Part shown: positions 16,733 to 25,730 of the stretch, one piece after another | How the letters are laid out: each line of letters opens with the position of its first letter | How positions within the stretch are numbered: position 1 is the first letter of the stretch | NCBI GenBank assembly: GCA_038883475.1 | Contig: JAVZMA010000009.1 | Coordinates: 1-57,238, forward strand | Length of the DNA: 57,238 nt | Direction: 5' to 3' | Origin: JAVZLH01 sp038883475 | GTDB lineage: Archaea > Thermoproteota > Bathyarchaeia > Bathyarchaeales > Bathycorpusculaceae | Notes under the pieces: model-generated | Seen by the model: the letters and a program-made list of their open reading frames with translations, nothing else | What the model was told of the DNA's origin: nothing | Database searches by the model: none | Made by a program: the position numbers and the translations under genes

Positions 16733-16960
16733 TTAGGCGGACAAACCCCTCTTCTCATTTGCCAATTCATATAGGATGACGAGGGCTTCGCCTAAGGGTA
16801 TCCTTAACTTGACAGCAAGCTCTTCTGGTTTTATGTCTGGCTTCTCGTGGAGCACTACTTCCCTCGTGTAAGCCTTGTGGTGAGGATACATCACGAGGGC
16901 GTGAACTGTTTCAACAAGAATTGACCAAAGCCTTTCTTTCGCGTATTCTTCAACGTTCAT
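16733..16960 (-). CDS. Small conserved-looking archaeal protein
   Basis: A 75-residue soluble protein (NVEEYAKERLWSILVETVHA, then LAVKLRIPLGEALVILYEL). The second half looks like a small helix-turn-helix (KPEELAVKLRIPLGEALVIL), so it may be a compact DNA-binding or adaptor protein. Convergent with the permease, stops 9 bp apart. Family not recognised. Confidence 0.65.
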   Translation of the reverse strand: MNVEEYAKERLWSILVETVHALVMYPHHKAYTREVVLHEKPDIKPEELAVKLRIPLGEALVILYELANEKRGLSA

Positions 16961-17145
16961 AACACATCAACAGCATATATTGTGCGGAAGTAGGCTATTC
17001 ATTTTACTTTTACAGACTGTTATACGCAAATCATGATTGTGGGGTATGCGCAGTTCCGCTTTCGTTTTAGGCTGAGTTTGTTCATTAAACATCAATCCTT
17101 AAAACCAAACCTTATAAATTCACTGCTACAATGTAAGAACCATAG

Positions 17146-17337
17146 GTGAGAAATGTGATAATAGAGTTAACGAATATTGCAGCTGGTCTAATATTGGCGA
17201 TGGGCATCCTGCCAAGCATACCCGCAATAGGCAAAGACTTAGCCAACGTTGTCAAATGGCTCGGCGGATTCCAAACCATAATCGGCATAATCGCCATAAT
17301 ACTCGGTGTGCTTGGAATCTTGGGAATGTTCGTTTAA
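17146..17337 (+). CDS. Small two-helix membrane protein
   Basis: A 63-residue protein with two hydrophobic helices (about 9-28 and 42-62) separated by a short soluble loop (GKDLANVVKWLGGF). GTG start at 17146; a second in-frame GTG lies at 17155. TTATAAAT at about 17112 is a good TATA box with a very short leader. Function unknown. Confidence 0.6.
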   Translation: MRNVIIELTNIAAGLILAMGILPSIPAIGKDLANVVKWLGGFQTIIGIIAIILGVLGILGMFV

Positions 17338-17463
17338 TCCCATTTTTATTCTTAATTAACTGGCTCTTGAATAAATCAGCTCATACGCCATTTCAGAATC
17401 AATAGAAACTGCGGAGAAATGTCAGATTTACCGTAGAAACTGGAAAACACTTTTAATGTTTTG

Positions 17464-17685
17464 TTAATGTTTCAGTAATGATATTAAAGCTACAACTACG
17501 AAGGCCACCCCAGCCCAGAAGAGGCTGCCCGTGAGAAGCCAAACTATTATGGCGATTATGGCAGCGGGAAGAACGAAAAGCAAGATTTTGACAATCACGA
17601 TAATGATTATGATTCCTATAATAAGCAACAGCAAGAGCAATACTAAGTCGGTCATTAAAGGAAGTTGGGAAAGCGACGACAGCAC
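17464..17685 (-). CDS. Small hydrophobic membrane protein
   Basis: A 73-residue protein that is nearly all hydrophobic, with two or three helices (LVLLLLLLIIGIIIIIVIV; VLPAAIIAIIVWLL; FWAGVAFVVVALISLL). Composition this extreme with no charged inserts is typical of small archaeal membrane proteins of unknown role. No partner gene is obvious. Confidence 0.55.
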   Translation of the reverse strand: MLSSLSQLPLMTDLVLLLLLLIIGIIIIIVIVKILLFVLPAAIIAIIVWLLTGSLFWAGVAFVVVALISLLKH

Positions 17686-17757
17686 AAAATCGCCAGCCTA
17701 ATTCTCCAATCCTAACTATTTAAGCATTAAACTATGTCGAGGGTAAGATTTATCTTT

Positions 17758-17774
17758 GCCTAAACGTTTTAGGC
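17758..17774. repeat. 7-bp inverted repeat before the HAD gene
   Basis: GCCTAAA at 17758-17764 and TTTAGGC at 17768-17774 are separated by 3 bp. It lies about 30 bp before the start and just after a TTTATC element, so it could be an operator. Short enough to be chance. Confidence 0.3.
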
Positions 17775-17804
17775 TTAAACTCGAACTGGAAAGTGAAAAA
17801 AGCC

Positions 17805-18491
17805 ATGGCGGTTAAGGCTGTCGTCTTCGACCTCGACGGAACCCTAGCAAGCTTCAACGTAGACTATAGAAGCGTTAGGGCTGAAGTTAGAAGTTTCCTA
17901 ATAAGGGAAGGCTTGCCAGCCTCAACGCTGTCAACAAACGAAAGCATCTTCGAAATGCTCAAAAAAGCAGAAATCTTCTTCAAAAACAACGATAAACCAA
18001 AAAAGACTATGGAAAAAATTCGCGATGAGGCTTTGGCAATAGCTGAAAAATACGAGTTTGAAGCCGCAAAAACCACAAGCCTGTTTCCAGGAGTTGCAGA
18101 AACACTGAAAGCCTTGAAGAAGATGGGCTTGAAAATGGGCTTATGCACAATAAACAGCGAAAAATCAGCAAACTACATCCTAAAACGTTTTGGAATAGCA
18201 GACTTGTTTGACGCGGTAACTCCGCGAAACGCAGTAAAATATGTTAAGCCAAACACCGAGCATCTTGAAGCCACTTTAAAGGCTTTAGAGGTTAACCCTG
18301 AAGAAGCAGCCGTCGTCGGAGACAGCGTCATAGACATGAAATGTGCAAGAGAACTGAAGGCTTTGGCAATAGGCGTAATAGGTGGAGTTTCTCCACCAAA
18401 AGACCTAATCAACGCCGGCGCAAACTACCTAATCACCTCAATAACAGACTTACCAAACCTAATAGAACACATAAACAAAACTTCTGAATAA
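17805..18491 (+). CDS. HAD-superfamily phosphatase
   Basis: A 228-residue HAD hydrolase. Motif I is VFDLDGTLA, with the nucleophilic and acid/base aspartates. A helical cap lies at about 15-85, motif II is CTIN, motif III Lys is in VKPNTEH, and motif IV is VVGDSVIDM. Resembles the phosphoglycolate phosphatase / Gph-like group, but the substrate cannot be read from sequence. I prefer the ATG at 17805 (MAVKAVVFDLDG); a GTG 12 nt upstream is possible. Confidence 0.88.
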   Translation: MAVKAVVFDLDGTLASFNVDYRSVRAEVRSFLIREGLPASTLSTNESIFEMLKKAEIFFKNNDKPKKTMEKIRDEALAIAEKYEFEAAKTTSLFPGVAETLKALKKMGLKMGLCTINSEKSANYILKRFGIADLFDAVTPRNAVKYVKPNTEHLEATLKALEVNPEEAAVVGDSVIDMKCARELKALAIGVIGGVSPPKDLINAGANYLITSITDLPNLIEHINKTSE

Positions 18492-18581
18492 AGAAGACTA
18501 TTAACCGTGTTCCCAAAAGAGTTTAATAAACAATAATGAAAATAAATTCAGAGAATTATCGCATCGCATGGAGAAAATTTT

Positions 18582-18983
18582 ATGAGAGAGGAATCCCGCT
18601 GGTGGATTGAAGACGCAAAGAGATGTTTGACAAAGGCTGAAAAGTATTTGGAACTGGGTTTTTACGAAGACTGCGTCTTCAACTGCCAACAAGCCCTAGA
18701 GAAACTGTTTAAGGGCTTATCAATAACGCTTCTCAAAAAAAGACCAGTTAAAACCCATAAGCTTACAAGCCTCTACAAACCATTGGAAAAACATGTAACC
18801 CTAAACGAGGAATTAAAAGACTTCCTCTCTCTTCTATCCCCCTACTACTTCATCACCAGATACCCGGACATCGCAATGGGGTTGCCCGGAGAAATGATAA
18901 CCAAGAGTTTTGCCAGCGACTGCCTAAACAAAACTAGGAGGATTTTCGATTGCTTTCAGAAGCATACATCGAAAGAGAAGTGA
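18582..18983 (+). CDS. HEPN-domain protein, probable toxin of a pair
   Basis: A 133-residue all-helical HEPN protein (WWIEDAKRCLTKAEKYLELG, then DCVFNCQQALEKLFKGL). It carries an R-x4-H motif (RPVKTH), which is the RNase active site in toxic HEPN proteins. The gene overlaps the downstream nucleotidyltransferase by 34 nt, the usual HEPN/MNT arrangement, in which the MNT partner neutralises the HEPN RNase by AMP transfer. Confidence 0.85.
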   Translation: MREESRWWIEDAKRCLTKAEKYLELGFYEDCVFNCQQALEKLFKGLSITLLKKRPVKTHKLTSLYKPLEKHVTLNEELKDFLSLLSPYYFITRYPDIAMGLPGEMITKSFASDCLNKTRRIFDCFQKHTSKEK

Positions 18984-19285
18984 AACGTTACTTGAAAAGC
19001 TTACCCATCACCGTTGATTTTGCAATTTTATTCGGCTCAACAGTTTACGGCGAAAGACTAAAGGACAGCGACATCGACCTCATAATCGTCTCAGAAGATT
19101 TTGACAAAATGCCCTTTGAAAAGAGAATGCTAATCCTGCAAAAACATTGGAAACATGATATTATGCTTGAGGCTTTTGGATTCACACCAGAAGAATTTGA
19201 ATCCCTCAAAGATAGAAGCATAATCATCCAAGAAGCCATAGAAAAAGGAAAAAGAATCGCGCCCCGAAAACTTAAAGGGGCTTAA
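18950..19285 (+). CDS. MNT-type minimal nucleotidyltransferase
   Basis: A 111-residue protein with the polymerase-beta-like signature GSTVYGERLKDSDID (GS-x10-DxD) for metal and nucleotide binding. The start is a TTG at 18950 with a perfect AGGAGG 8 nt upstream, inside the HEPN gene. Probable antitoxin that modifies the HEPN protein. Its 3' end overlaps the convergent DUF35 gene by 14 nt. Confidence 0.87.
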   Translation: MLSEAYIEREVKRYLKSLPITVDFAILFGSTVYGERLKDSDIDLIIVSEDFDKMPFEKRMLILQKHWKHDIMLEAFGFTPEEFESLKDRSIIIQEAIEKGKRIAPRKLKGA

Positions 19286-19673
19286 AATAGTATTTTGGCC
19301 ATTGGGGCCATTGCTGGGTTGCAGCGCACTCCTCAAATTCTATTGTTAGGGGCATTCCAATTTTTATTTGTTCCAATTTAGCGTTTTTAATCATGCCTGG
19401 GATTTTTAAGCCGTTTTCTAGTTGGATTATGCCTACTGCATAGGGCGTCATTGCTTGGAATTGCGGCGGCGCAACATGGATAATTGTGTATGTGAGCAGT
19501 TTTCCTTTTGTTGGAAGTTGAATCCATTCAAAATCCTTCGAGAAACAATTATCACATAAGGGTCTTGGCGGCAAATGCGTTTTTCCGCATTTTCTGCATT
19601 TTCCAGCCATGAGTTTTCTTTGGCTTATATGCTTGTAAAATTGTTCTATTGTGAACGCTGCTTGTTCGCTCAT
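19272..19673 (-). CDS. DUF35 zinc-ribbon/OB-fold thiolase partner
   Basis: A 133-residue protein. A zinc ribbon (CRKCGKTHLPPRPLCDNC, about 22-39) is followed by an OB fold (TKGKLLTYTIIHVAPP). In archaea such proteins join thiolase and HMG-CoA synthase and shuttle the acyl-CoA intermediate. It sits 3 bp downstream of the canonical thiolase gene, so the two form a pair. No HMG-CoA synthase gene is seen here. Confidence 0.9.
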   Translation of the reverse strand: MSEQAAFTIEQFYKHISQRKLMAGKCRKCGKTHLPPRPLCDNCFSKDFEWIQLPTKGKLLTYTIIHVAPPQFQAMTPYAVGIIQLENGLKIPGMIKNAKLEQIKIGMPLTIEFEECAATQQWPQWPKYYFKPL

Positions 19674-19676
19674 GGC

Positions 19677-20849
19677 TTACTCCCTCCTGTAAATGTGAAC
19701 CGTCGCTGTGGCGCCTGAGCCGCCAACATTATGCGATAACCCTATTTTTGCGTCTTTCACTTGCCTTTTGTCGGCTTGTCCAGTTAACTGCAAATATATT
19801 TCATAGGCTTGAGCCGTTCCAGTCGCGCCTACCGGATGTCCCTTCGCTTTTAACCCGCCGCTCGTGTTCACTGGGATTCTTCCTCCAAGCTTTGTTTCGC
19901 CGTTCTCCGCCAGTTTTCCGCCTTCGCCGGGCTTGCAGAAGCCTAGGTCTTCGTAGGCTATTATTTCGGCTATTGTGAAGCAGTCGTGAACCTCCGCCAC
20001 GTCTATGTCTTCGGGTTTAACTCCAGCCATCTCATAGGCTTTTTTGGCGGCTATTTTTGCGGCTTTAAGTGAAGTTAGGCTTTCCCGTTCATACAAACCA
20101 ATTGTGTCGCTTGCTTGTCCGCTTCCAATTATGTGAATTGGCGTGTCTGTGTATTTCTTGGCTAGTTCGGGCCTTGTCAAGATTAGGCAGCTTGCACCAT
20201 CTGTTATTAGCGAACAGTCAAAAAGTTTGAGAGGCCAAGCGATAACCCGCGATGACAAGGCTTGTTCCAAAGTGATTTCTTTTTGCATGTGTGCCTTCGG
20301 GTTTAGGCTTCCGTGAAAATGATTTTTAACAGCAACAGCAGCCAACTGCCCTTCCGTAGTGCCATACGTGTGCATGTGTGCCGTCGCCATTAAAGCGTAT
20401 AGCCCTGGAAAGGTTATGCCATGCCACTGTTCAAAGGGGTAATCTGAAGCCATAGCCAAAAACTCTGTGACTTCCGGCGTGCTTCTATGAGTCATTTTTT
20501 CAACGCCGCCAACCATGACGACATCGCATAATCCCGAGAGAACAGCGTGGACAGCAGCCCTTAAGGCTACTCCAGAAGAGGCGCAAGCAGCTTCGGTTCT
20601 GGTGGCGGGTATATGCAGTAAACCAGCCCAGTCTGCTGCTGTGGCGCCAGTATGCCCCTGATGCTCGTAGGCTTCGCCCATGTGTCCAACAAACAAGGCT
20701 TCAATGTCCTCTTTTGGGTCTAAGTTTGGGCAGCGGTCAAACGCCTCTTTCGCTGCTTCTGCGAAGATTTCCCTAGCATATAAGCCTTCAAGCCTCCCAA
20801 ATTTTGATAAGCCAGCAGAAACTATAGAAGCGAGGGGTTTACCCTTCAC
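19677..20849 (-). CDS. Canonical SCPx-type thiolase (acetyl-CoA acyltransferase)
   Basis: A 390-residue thiolase making or cleaving 3-ketoacyl-CoA. All catalytic parts are present: nucleophile Cys89 (EAACASSGV), HDCFT and GHPVGATG. I chose the GTG at 20849 because GGAGAG lies 7 nt upstream and the protein then begins directly at the conserved ASIVSAGLSKFG; a start at 20894 would add 15 odd residues. Paired with the DUF35 gene that follows, as in archaeal acetoacetyl-CoA synthesis. Divergent from the next cluster, which shares a 151-bp promoter region. Confidence 0.92.
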   Translation of the reverse strand: MKGKPLASIVSAGLSKFGRLEGLYAREIFAEAAKEAFDRCPNLDPKEDIEALFVGHMGEAYEHQGHTGATAADWAGLLHIPATRTEAACASSGVALRAAVHAVLSGLCDVVMVGGVEKMTHRSTPEVTEFLAMASDYPFEQWHGITFPGLYALMATAHMHTYGTTEGQLAAVAVKNHFHGSLNPKAHMQKEITLEQALSSRVIAWPLKLFDCSLITDGASCLILTRPELAKKYTDTPIHIIGSGQASDTIGLYERESLTSLKAAKIAAKKAYEMAGVKPEDIDVAEVHDCFTIAEIIAYEDLGFCKPGEGGKLAENGETKLGGRIPVNTSGGLKAKGHPVGATGTAQAYEIYLQLTGQADKRQVKDAKIGLSHNVGGSGATATVHIYRRE

Positions 20850-21000
20850 GTTAAATCTCTCCTTGTGACCGACGTGAAAATCGAATAGCAACAAAGAAGT
20901 ATTTAAGTCTCTTCAACAATTCACAGAGCTTTTTACGGAAAGTTTTATGTAAGCACGTCTTCAGAGTGTAGGTTCTGAACTGGGAAAGAAGGAAAGCGGT

Positions 21001-22155
21001 ATGAGTGAAATCGCCATTGTTGGTGTTGGTTGTGCTGGATTTAGACCAATTACTCCAGAGCTTTCGTATAAGGAACTGATGTATGAGGCGGCTGTTAGAG
21101 CTTACGAGGACGCTGGGATAAACCCGCGTAAAGATGTGGATGCCTTTGTGACTTGCGCTGAAGACTATTTGGAAGGCTTCAGCATTTTCGACGAGTTCGT
21201 CCCAGACCAAATTGGTGCGGCGCTGCGTCCCTTATTCACTGTTTCTGGCGACGGCATGCTTGGATTGGCAACGGCTTACATGCTTATAAAAACTGGACAG
21301 TTTGACACCGTTGTTGTGGAAGCCCACAGTAAAGCCTCTGACATTTTAACCTATATGGATATTGTTGCTTTTGCTCTTGACCCTATCCTTAATAGGCCTT
21401 TGGGCGGGCACCCCTATTACATTGCGGGGATGGAGATGAACCGTTACATGCATGAAACGGGAACAACAGCGGAACAATGCGCCCATGTTGTTGTGAAAAA
21501 CAAGGAAAACGCTTTACTGAATCCTTATGCGGCTTACGGCGCGAAAACAACTTTAGGGCAAGTTTTGCGTTCTGAAACGCTTTTCCACCCACTGAAAAGG
21601 TTGGAGATAAGCACGCCCGCAGACGGCTGCATAGTTGTTGTTGTGGCTTCTGAAAGCGTTGCCGAAAAGCTAACAGACAAGCCAGTTTGGGTTAAGGGCG
21701 TTGGATGGTGCACTGAAACGCCGAATTTGGATGTCCGCGATTGGACTAAGGCTGTTTACACGCGGTTAGCGGCTGAAATGGCTTATGAAACTGCAAAAAT
21801 AAAAAACCCGTGGAGGGAAATCGACTTTGCCGAAATCCACGACTTGTTCGCTTACAAGGAACTTCAACACATGGAAGCATTAAAGCTGTGCGATTACGGC
21901 GAGGCTGGAAAACTGACTGAGCAAGGAGCAACAGCCCTAGATGGCGAGTTCCCAGTGAACCCGTCTGGCGGATTGATTGGAATGGGATACGGGCTTGAAG
22001 CTTCTGGACTGCAAAAACTGTTCGAGGCAGTGTTGCAGTTGCGGGGCGAGGCAGGCGCCAGACAAGTGCCAGACGCTGAAGTTGGTTTGGCTCACGCTTG
22101 GCGTGGGATTCCAACGGCAACTGGCGCTGTGGCTGTTTTAAGCAATGTTAAGTGA
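21001..22155 (+). CDS. Thiolase-like protein lacking nucleophilic cysteine, A
   Basis: A 384-residue SCP2/thiolase-fold protein. The segment that should hold the nucleophile reads LFTVSGDGMLGL, with no cysteine. The HDxF site is kept (EIHDLFAY), but the last catalytic His (GHP) is replaced (GLIGMGYGLEASG, Tyr in place of His). It therefore cannot run a normal thiolase cycle. Thiolase homologues without the cysteine that act with a DUF35 partner are known as retro-aldolases in steroid side-chain breakdown (Ltp2 type). First gene of a four-gene cluster; 11 bp to the next. Confidence 0.88.
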   Translation: MSEIAIVGVGCAGFRPITPELSYKELMYEAAVRAYEDAGINPRKDVDAFVTCAEDYLEGFSIFDEFVPDQIGAALRPLFTVSGDGMLGLATAYMLIKTGQFDTVVVEAHSKASDILTYMDIVAFALDPILNRPLGGHPYYIAGMEMNRYMHETGTTAEQCAHVVVKNKENALLNPYAAYGAKTTLGQVLRSETLFHPLKRLEISTPADGCIVVVVASESVAEKLTDKPVWVKGVGWCTETPNLDVRDWTKAVYTRLAAEMAYETAKIKNPWREIDFAEIHDLFAYKELQHMEALKLCDYGEAGKLTEQGATALDGEFPVNPSGGLIGMGYGLEASGLQKLFEAVLQLRGEAGARQVPDAEVGLAHAWRGIPTATGAVAVLSNVK

Positions 22156-22166
22156 GGTGAAAATGA

Positions 22167-23333
22167 ATGTTTGGTAAAAAGAGAGTTGCAATAGTGGGCG
22201 CGGGCGTAACCCTATTTAGGAGAAATTTGAAAGAAACGGGAAAAGAACTCGCCTATCACGCGGCGAAAATGGCTCTTGACCAAGCTGGAATGGAGCTGCG
22301 CGACATCAAAAGCGTTGTCATGGGCTCTGCGCCAGACGCCTTCGACGGAGTTCACATGAAAGGCGAGTATTTAGCGGACGGAGCAGGAGCCTACTGTAAA
22401 CCATACACAAGAGTTTTTGTTGGAGGAGCAACAGGCGTTTTCGCGGCTCTTGCTGGCTGGTGGCATGTTGCTTCTGGACAGTTTGACACTTGCCTAGTTG
22501 TTTGCGAAGAGAAAATGTCTTCGTGCTATCCGCATCCGCAGTACGCGTTTACAACAATATTTGACCCAATCCTTGAACGCCCGATAGGAATGAATCTAAT
22601 CTGGATTTTCGCTTTGGAAATGAACCGTTACATGCACAAGCACAACATCAAAAAGGAGGACATAGCCCTAGTTTCAGTTAAAAACAAGCGAAACGCCCTA
22701 GACAACCCCATAGCCCAGTTAGCAGCAAACATAACAGTTGAAGATGTTTTAAACTCTGAAATAATGGCTTGGCCAGTCCAACGCCTAGACGTTAGCCCAA
22801 CAAGCGACGGCGCAGCAGCAACAGTCCTAGTCTCAGAAGACATCGCAAAAGAAGTTACAGACAACCCGGTTTGGATTGACGGCGTCGGCTGGTGCATCGA
22901 CTCTACGCATTGGACAAACCGCGACCTTTATTATCCAGACTACGTGGAATACGCGGCGCGAATGGCCTACAAAATGGCTGGAATCAAAAACCCGCCGAAA
23001 GAGATAGATGTGGCTGAACCCTACGACCCCTTCGACTATAAAGAACTCCATCACATGGAGGGCTTATTGCTATGCAAGAAGGGTGAAGCGCCAAAACTAA
23101 CACGTGAAGGCGTAACCCAAAGAGACGGAGACCTACCAACATGCCCGTCAGGCGGCTTGCTTGGATGCGGTAACCCAATAGCGGCGTCTGGCTTGATGAA
23201 AGTCTCCGAAATCTTTTGGCAACTACGCGGCGAAGCAGGAAAGAGACAAGTCGCGGGAGACCCAAGAACGGGAGTGGCTCAAGCATGGGGCGATTTGATG
23301 CAGTACGGCTCGGTGATTGTGTTAAGACGCTAA
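22167..23333 (+). CDS. Thiolase-like protein lacking nucleophilic cysteine, B
   Basis: A 388-residue thiolase-fold protein related to the preceding gene (shared MNRYMH, VGWC, YKELHHMEGLLLC blocks). The nucleophile position reads RVFVGGATGVFAAL, again with no cysteine. HDxF has become YDPF and GHP has become GNP, so all catalytic residues differ. A GAGGTGA site precedes the start. The altered residues are complementary to those of its neighbour (Tyr at the other site), which suggests a hetero-complex; this is inference. Confidence 0.88.
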   Translation: MFGKKRVAIVGAGVTLFRRNLKETGKELAYHAAKMALDQAGMELRDIKSVVMGSAPDAFDGVHMKGEYLADGAGAYCKPYTRVFVGGATGVFAALAGWWHVASGQFDTCLVVCEEKMSSCYPHPQYAFTTIFDPILERPIGMNLIWIFALEMNRYMHKHNIKKEDIALVSVKNKRNALDNPIAQLAANITVEDVLNSEIMAWPVQRLDVSPTSDGAAATVLVSEDIAKEVTDNPVWIDGVGWCIDSTHWTNRDLYYPDYVEYAARMAYKMAGIKNPPKEIDVAEPYDPFDYKELHHMEGLLLCKKGEAPKLTREGVTQRDGDLPTCPSGGLLGCGNPIAASGLMKVSEIFWQLRGEAGKRQVAGDPRTGVAQAWGDLMQYGSVIVLRR

Positions 23334-23351
23334 AAAGGAGGAAGTGAAAAC

Positions 23352-23867
23352 ATGAGTGTAAAAATTAAGCATTTTCCCGGCGAGGAAATCGATACAAAGG
23401 ATATGAAGGAAGGAAAGGTGCTGGCTGAAAAGTTTAGGCCGAAGGCTAAGTATGCGTGGGCTGCTGGCATAGCCATAAGCAGGTTTCTCGACGAACTAAA
23501 GAATGGAAAAATAATTGCGACCACATGCAGCAAATGCAGGCGGATAATTGTTCCACCGAGGATATACTGCGAAAAATGTTTTAGACCCACAGATGGCTGG
23601 ACATACGTGAAGGACACTGGCGTAATTAACACTTTTTCAGTTTCGTTTTTGGCTGCTGACGCCTCGAGGCTTAAGGAACCAATTGTCGTGGCGATAATAA
23701 ACTTGGACGGCGCGTCCGAAGGTATGGGAATAGTCCACCGCATAGAGGAGTACGGAGACTGGAAAGGAATCAACATTGGAATGAGGGTAAAGGCTGTTTG
23801 GAAGCCTCCGGAGGAACGGGCGGGTGCGATCACAGACATAAAATACTTTAAACCAGTAAAGGAGTGA
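23352..23867 (+). CDS. DUF35 protein, partner of thiolase-like cluster, 1
   Basis: A 171-residue protein. A helical lead (about 30-55, WAAGIAISRFLDELKNGK) and zinc ribbon CSKCRRIIVPPRIYCEKC are followed by an OB fold (DTGVINTFSVSFLAAD) and a C-terminal VKAVWKPPEERAGAITD segment. Longer than the 133-residue DUF35 at 19272. GGAGG lies about 10 nt upstream. It likely docks on one of the two preceding thiolase-like proteins and forms part of the acyl-CoA site. Confidence 0.88.
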   Translation: MSVKIKHFPGEEIDTKDMKEGKVLAEKFRPKAKYAWAAGIAISRFLDELKNGKIIATTCSKCRRIIVPPRIYCEKCFRPTDGWTYVKDTGVINTFSVSFLAADASRLKEPIVVAIINLDGASEGMGIVHRIEEYGDWKGINIGMRVKAVWKPPEERAGAITDIKYFKPVKE

Positions 23868-23873
23868 AAAGCC

Positions 23874-24341
23874 ATGAGTTTAGAAAAGATAACGAACCCG
23901 TTTGGAACACGCCACTGGATAGGCCATATGGAAGCAGACTACCTTTACACGCTTGGCGTTGCTGGAGAACGCTTTCTCAAGGAGATTAAGGAAAACGGCA
24001 GAATAATGGGTGCAAAATGTCCAAAATGCGGCTTAATCTTTGTTCCACCTAGGCTTTACTGTGAAAAGTGCTTTGCAAAATTCGAAGAGTGGGTTGATGT
24101 TGGCAAGAAGGGCGAAGTCTACACCTATACAATAGTCACAGTGGACATTGATGGCAAAAAACTTGAGAAGCCAGAAATATACGCGTTGATAAGGTTTGAC
24201 GGAACCCAAGGCGGATTAATCCACAAAATAGGCGAGACAGACAAGGCGTATATAGGAATGAAGGTTGAGGCTGTGCTGAAACCGCCAAATGAAAGAAAGG
24301 CTTCAATAAACGACATAGCCTACTTCAAACCAGCAAAATAA
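23874..24341 (+). CDS. DUF35 protein, partner of thiolase-like cluster, 2
   Basis: A 155-residue paralogue of the preceding gene, 6 bp after it: helix EADYLYTLGVAGERFLKEIK, zinc ribbon CPKCGLIFVPPRLYCEKC, OB fold KGEVYTYTIVTVDID, and the same VEAVLKPPNERKASIND ending. Two DUF35 genes for two thiolase-like genes implies matched pairs or a four-protein complex. Confidence 0.88.
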   Translation: MSLEKITNPFGTRHWIGHMEADYLYTLGVAGERFLKEIKENGRIMGAKCPKCGLIFVPPRLYCEKCFAKFEEWVDVGKKGEVYTYTIVTVDIDGKKLEKPEIYALIRFDGTQGGLIHKIGETDKAYIGMKVEAVLKPPNERKASINDIAYFKPAK

Positions 24342-24374
24342 CAATCCAGTTCCCCATTTTTATTCTTGTATAGA

Positions 24375-25553
24375 TTAAATTTTGTTTAGGGCTTCTTCCA
24401 AGTCAGATATTATGTCCTCTGGGTCTTCTATCCCTAAGGCTAGGCGGATTAACTGGTCTGTTATTCCCGCTTTCAGGCGTTGTTCTGGGCTTATGAAGTA
24501 ATGGGATGATGTGGCTGGCTGCGTTACTAAAGTTTCTGTTCCTCCGAGGCTTGCGGCTAAAGTGCAAAGCTTAAGACTTTCAACAAATTTCACGGTTTTT
24601 TCGAAATCGCCTTTTATTTCAAAACTTACTACTCCGCCGAAGCCCCTCATCTGCTTCTTGGCAATGGAATGTTGCGGGTGGCTTGGAAGCCCTGGATAAT
24701 ACACTTTCTTAACTTTAGGATGCTTTTCCAAGTATTTAGCGACGAGCATCCCGTTTTTGTTGTGCCTCTCCATCCTTAAAGCAAGCGTTTTTAATCCTCG
24801 CAATAATAGCCAAGCAGCAATTGGGTCAAGCGTTCCGCCAAAGATTTTACGGGTTTTCTTCAATTTTTGAATAAAGTCCTTTGAGCCGCAGACTATTCCA
24901 GCCGTCACATCATTGTGTCCGCCTAAGTATTTGGTGGCGCTGTGGACAACTACGTCCACGCCAAACTCTATCGGTCTCAGATTGTAGGGAGAGGCCAAAG
25001 TGCTGTCAATCACGGTGGTAACGCCATTTTTCTTGGCTAAGGCTGCAATTTTATGCAGATCCACAACCTTTAACGTCGGGTTTGTCGGTGTTTCAGCATA
25101 AATAACCCTAGTGTTTCCACGAAGAGCCTTCTCGATTTCAGCGTGGCTTGCGGCTTCAACAAAACTTACAGACACACCTAATCGAGGCAAAAATTCCTGA
25201 AAGAACGTCAAGGTTCCGCCGTACAAGTCCATCGTTGAAATAACATGATCTCCAGAGGAAACCAACGTGAAAATCGTCGATGTCACTGCAGCCATACCTG
25301 AAGAGAAGGCAGCGGCATCCTCAGCCTTTTCAAGAAGCGCAACTCTCTTTTCAACAGCCCGAACTGTTGGATTATCATATCTTGTGTAAATGTACCCTTC
25401 CGCTTTCTCGTTAATAACGTCGATTAACTTCTTTGTGCTTTTAAAGGCGAAAACAGAGGTTTCATAAATCGGCGAAACAACAGCGCCTTTAGAGTCGCGA
25501 AATTCTCCGCCGTGAACAGCCTCAGTCGAAAAACCCCTACGCTTTGAAGTCAT
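24375..25553 (-). CDS. Cystathionine gamma-synthase/lyase family PLP enzyme
   Basis: A 392-residue type I PLP enzyme of Cys/Met metabolism. The N-terminus reads STEAVHGGEFRDSKGAVVSP, the PLP lysine is in SATKYLGGHNDV, YTRYDNPT holds the active-site Tyr/Arg, and the C-terminus has SLGGTETLVTQPATSSH. It could be cystathionine gamma-synthase, gamma-lyase or methionine gamma-lyase; sequence alone does not decide. Convergent with the DUF35 gene and divergent from the mutase operon. Confidence 0.92.
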   Translation of the reverse strand: MTSKRRGFSTEAVHGGEFRDSKGAVVSPIYETSVFAFKSTKKLIDVINEKAEGYIYTRYDNPTVRAVEKRVALLEKAEDAAAFSSGMAAVTSTIFTLVSSGDHVISTMDLYGGTLTFFQEFLPRLGVSVSFVEAASHAEIEKALRGNTRVIYAETPTNPTLKVVDLHKIAALAKKNGVTTVIDSTLASPYNLRPIEFGVDVVVHSATKYLGGHNDVTAGIVCGSKDFIQKLKKTRKIFGGTLDPIAAWLLLRGLKTLALRMERHNKNGMLVAKYLEKHPKVKKVYYPGLPSHPQHSIAKKQMRGFGGVVSFEIKGDFEKTVKFVESLKLCTLAASLGGTETLVTQPATSSHYFISPEQRLKAGITDQLIRLALGIEDPEDIISDLEEALNKI

Positions 25554-25730
25554 TTCACCACCTTTAAACCGGAGCCAAGTTTACATGTTACTTATTTATA
25601 AATCAAAGGCATATTTGTCTTGTCACTTGATGCTGTTTTTACGATTGTTGCTGGCGGTTTTTGGGAAATAACTTTTTAGGTTTGGCAACGATATTTTAGT
25701 CAAAACCGGTTTAGAGGAGCTTACACGGCA

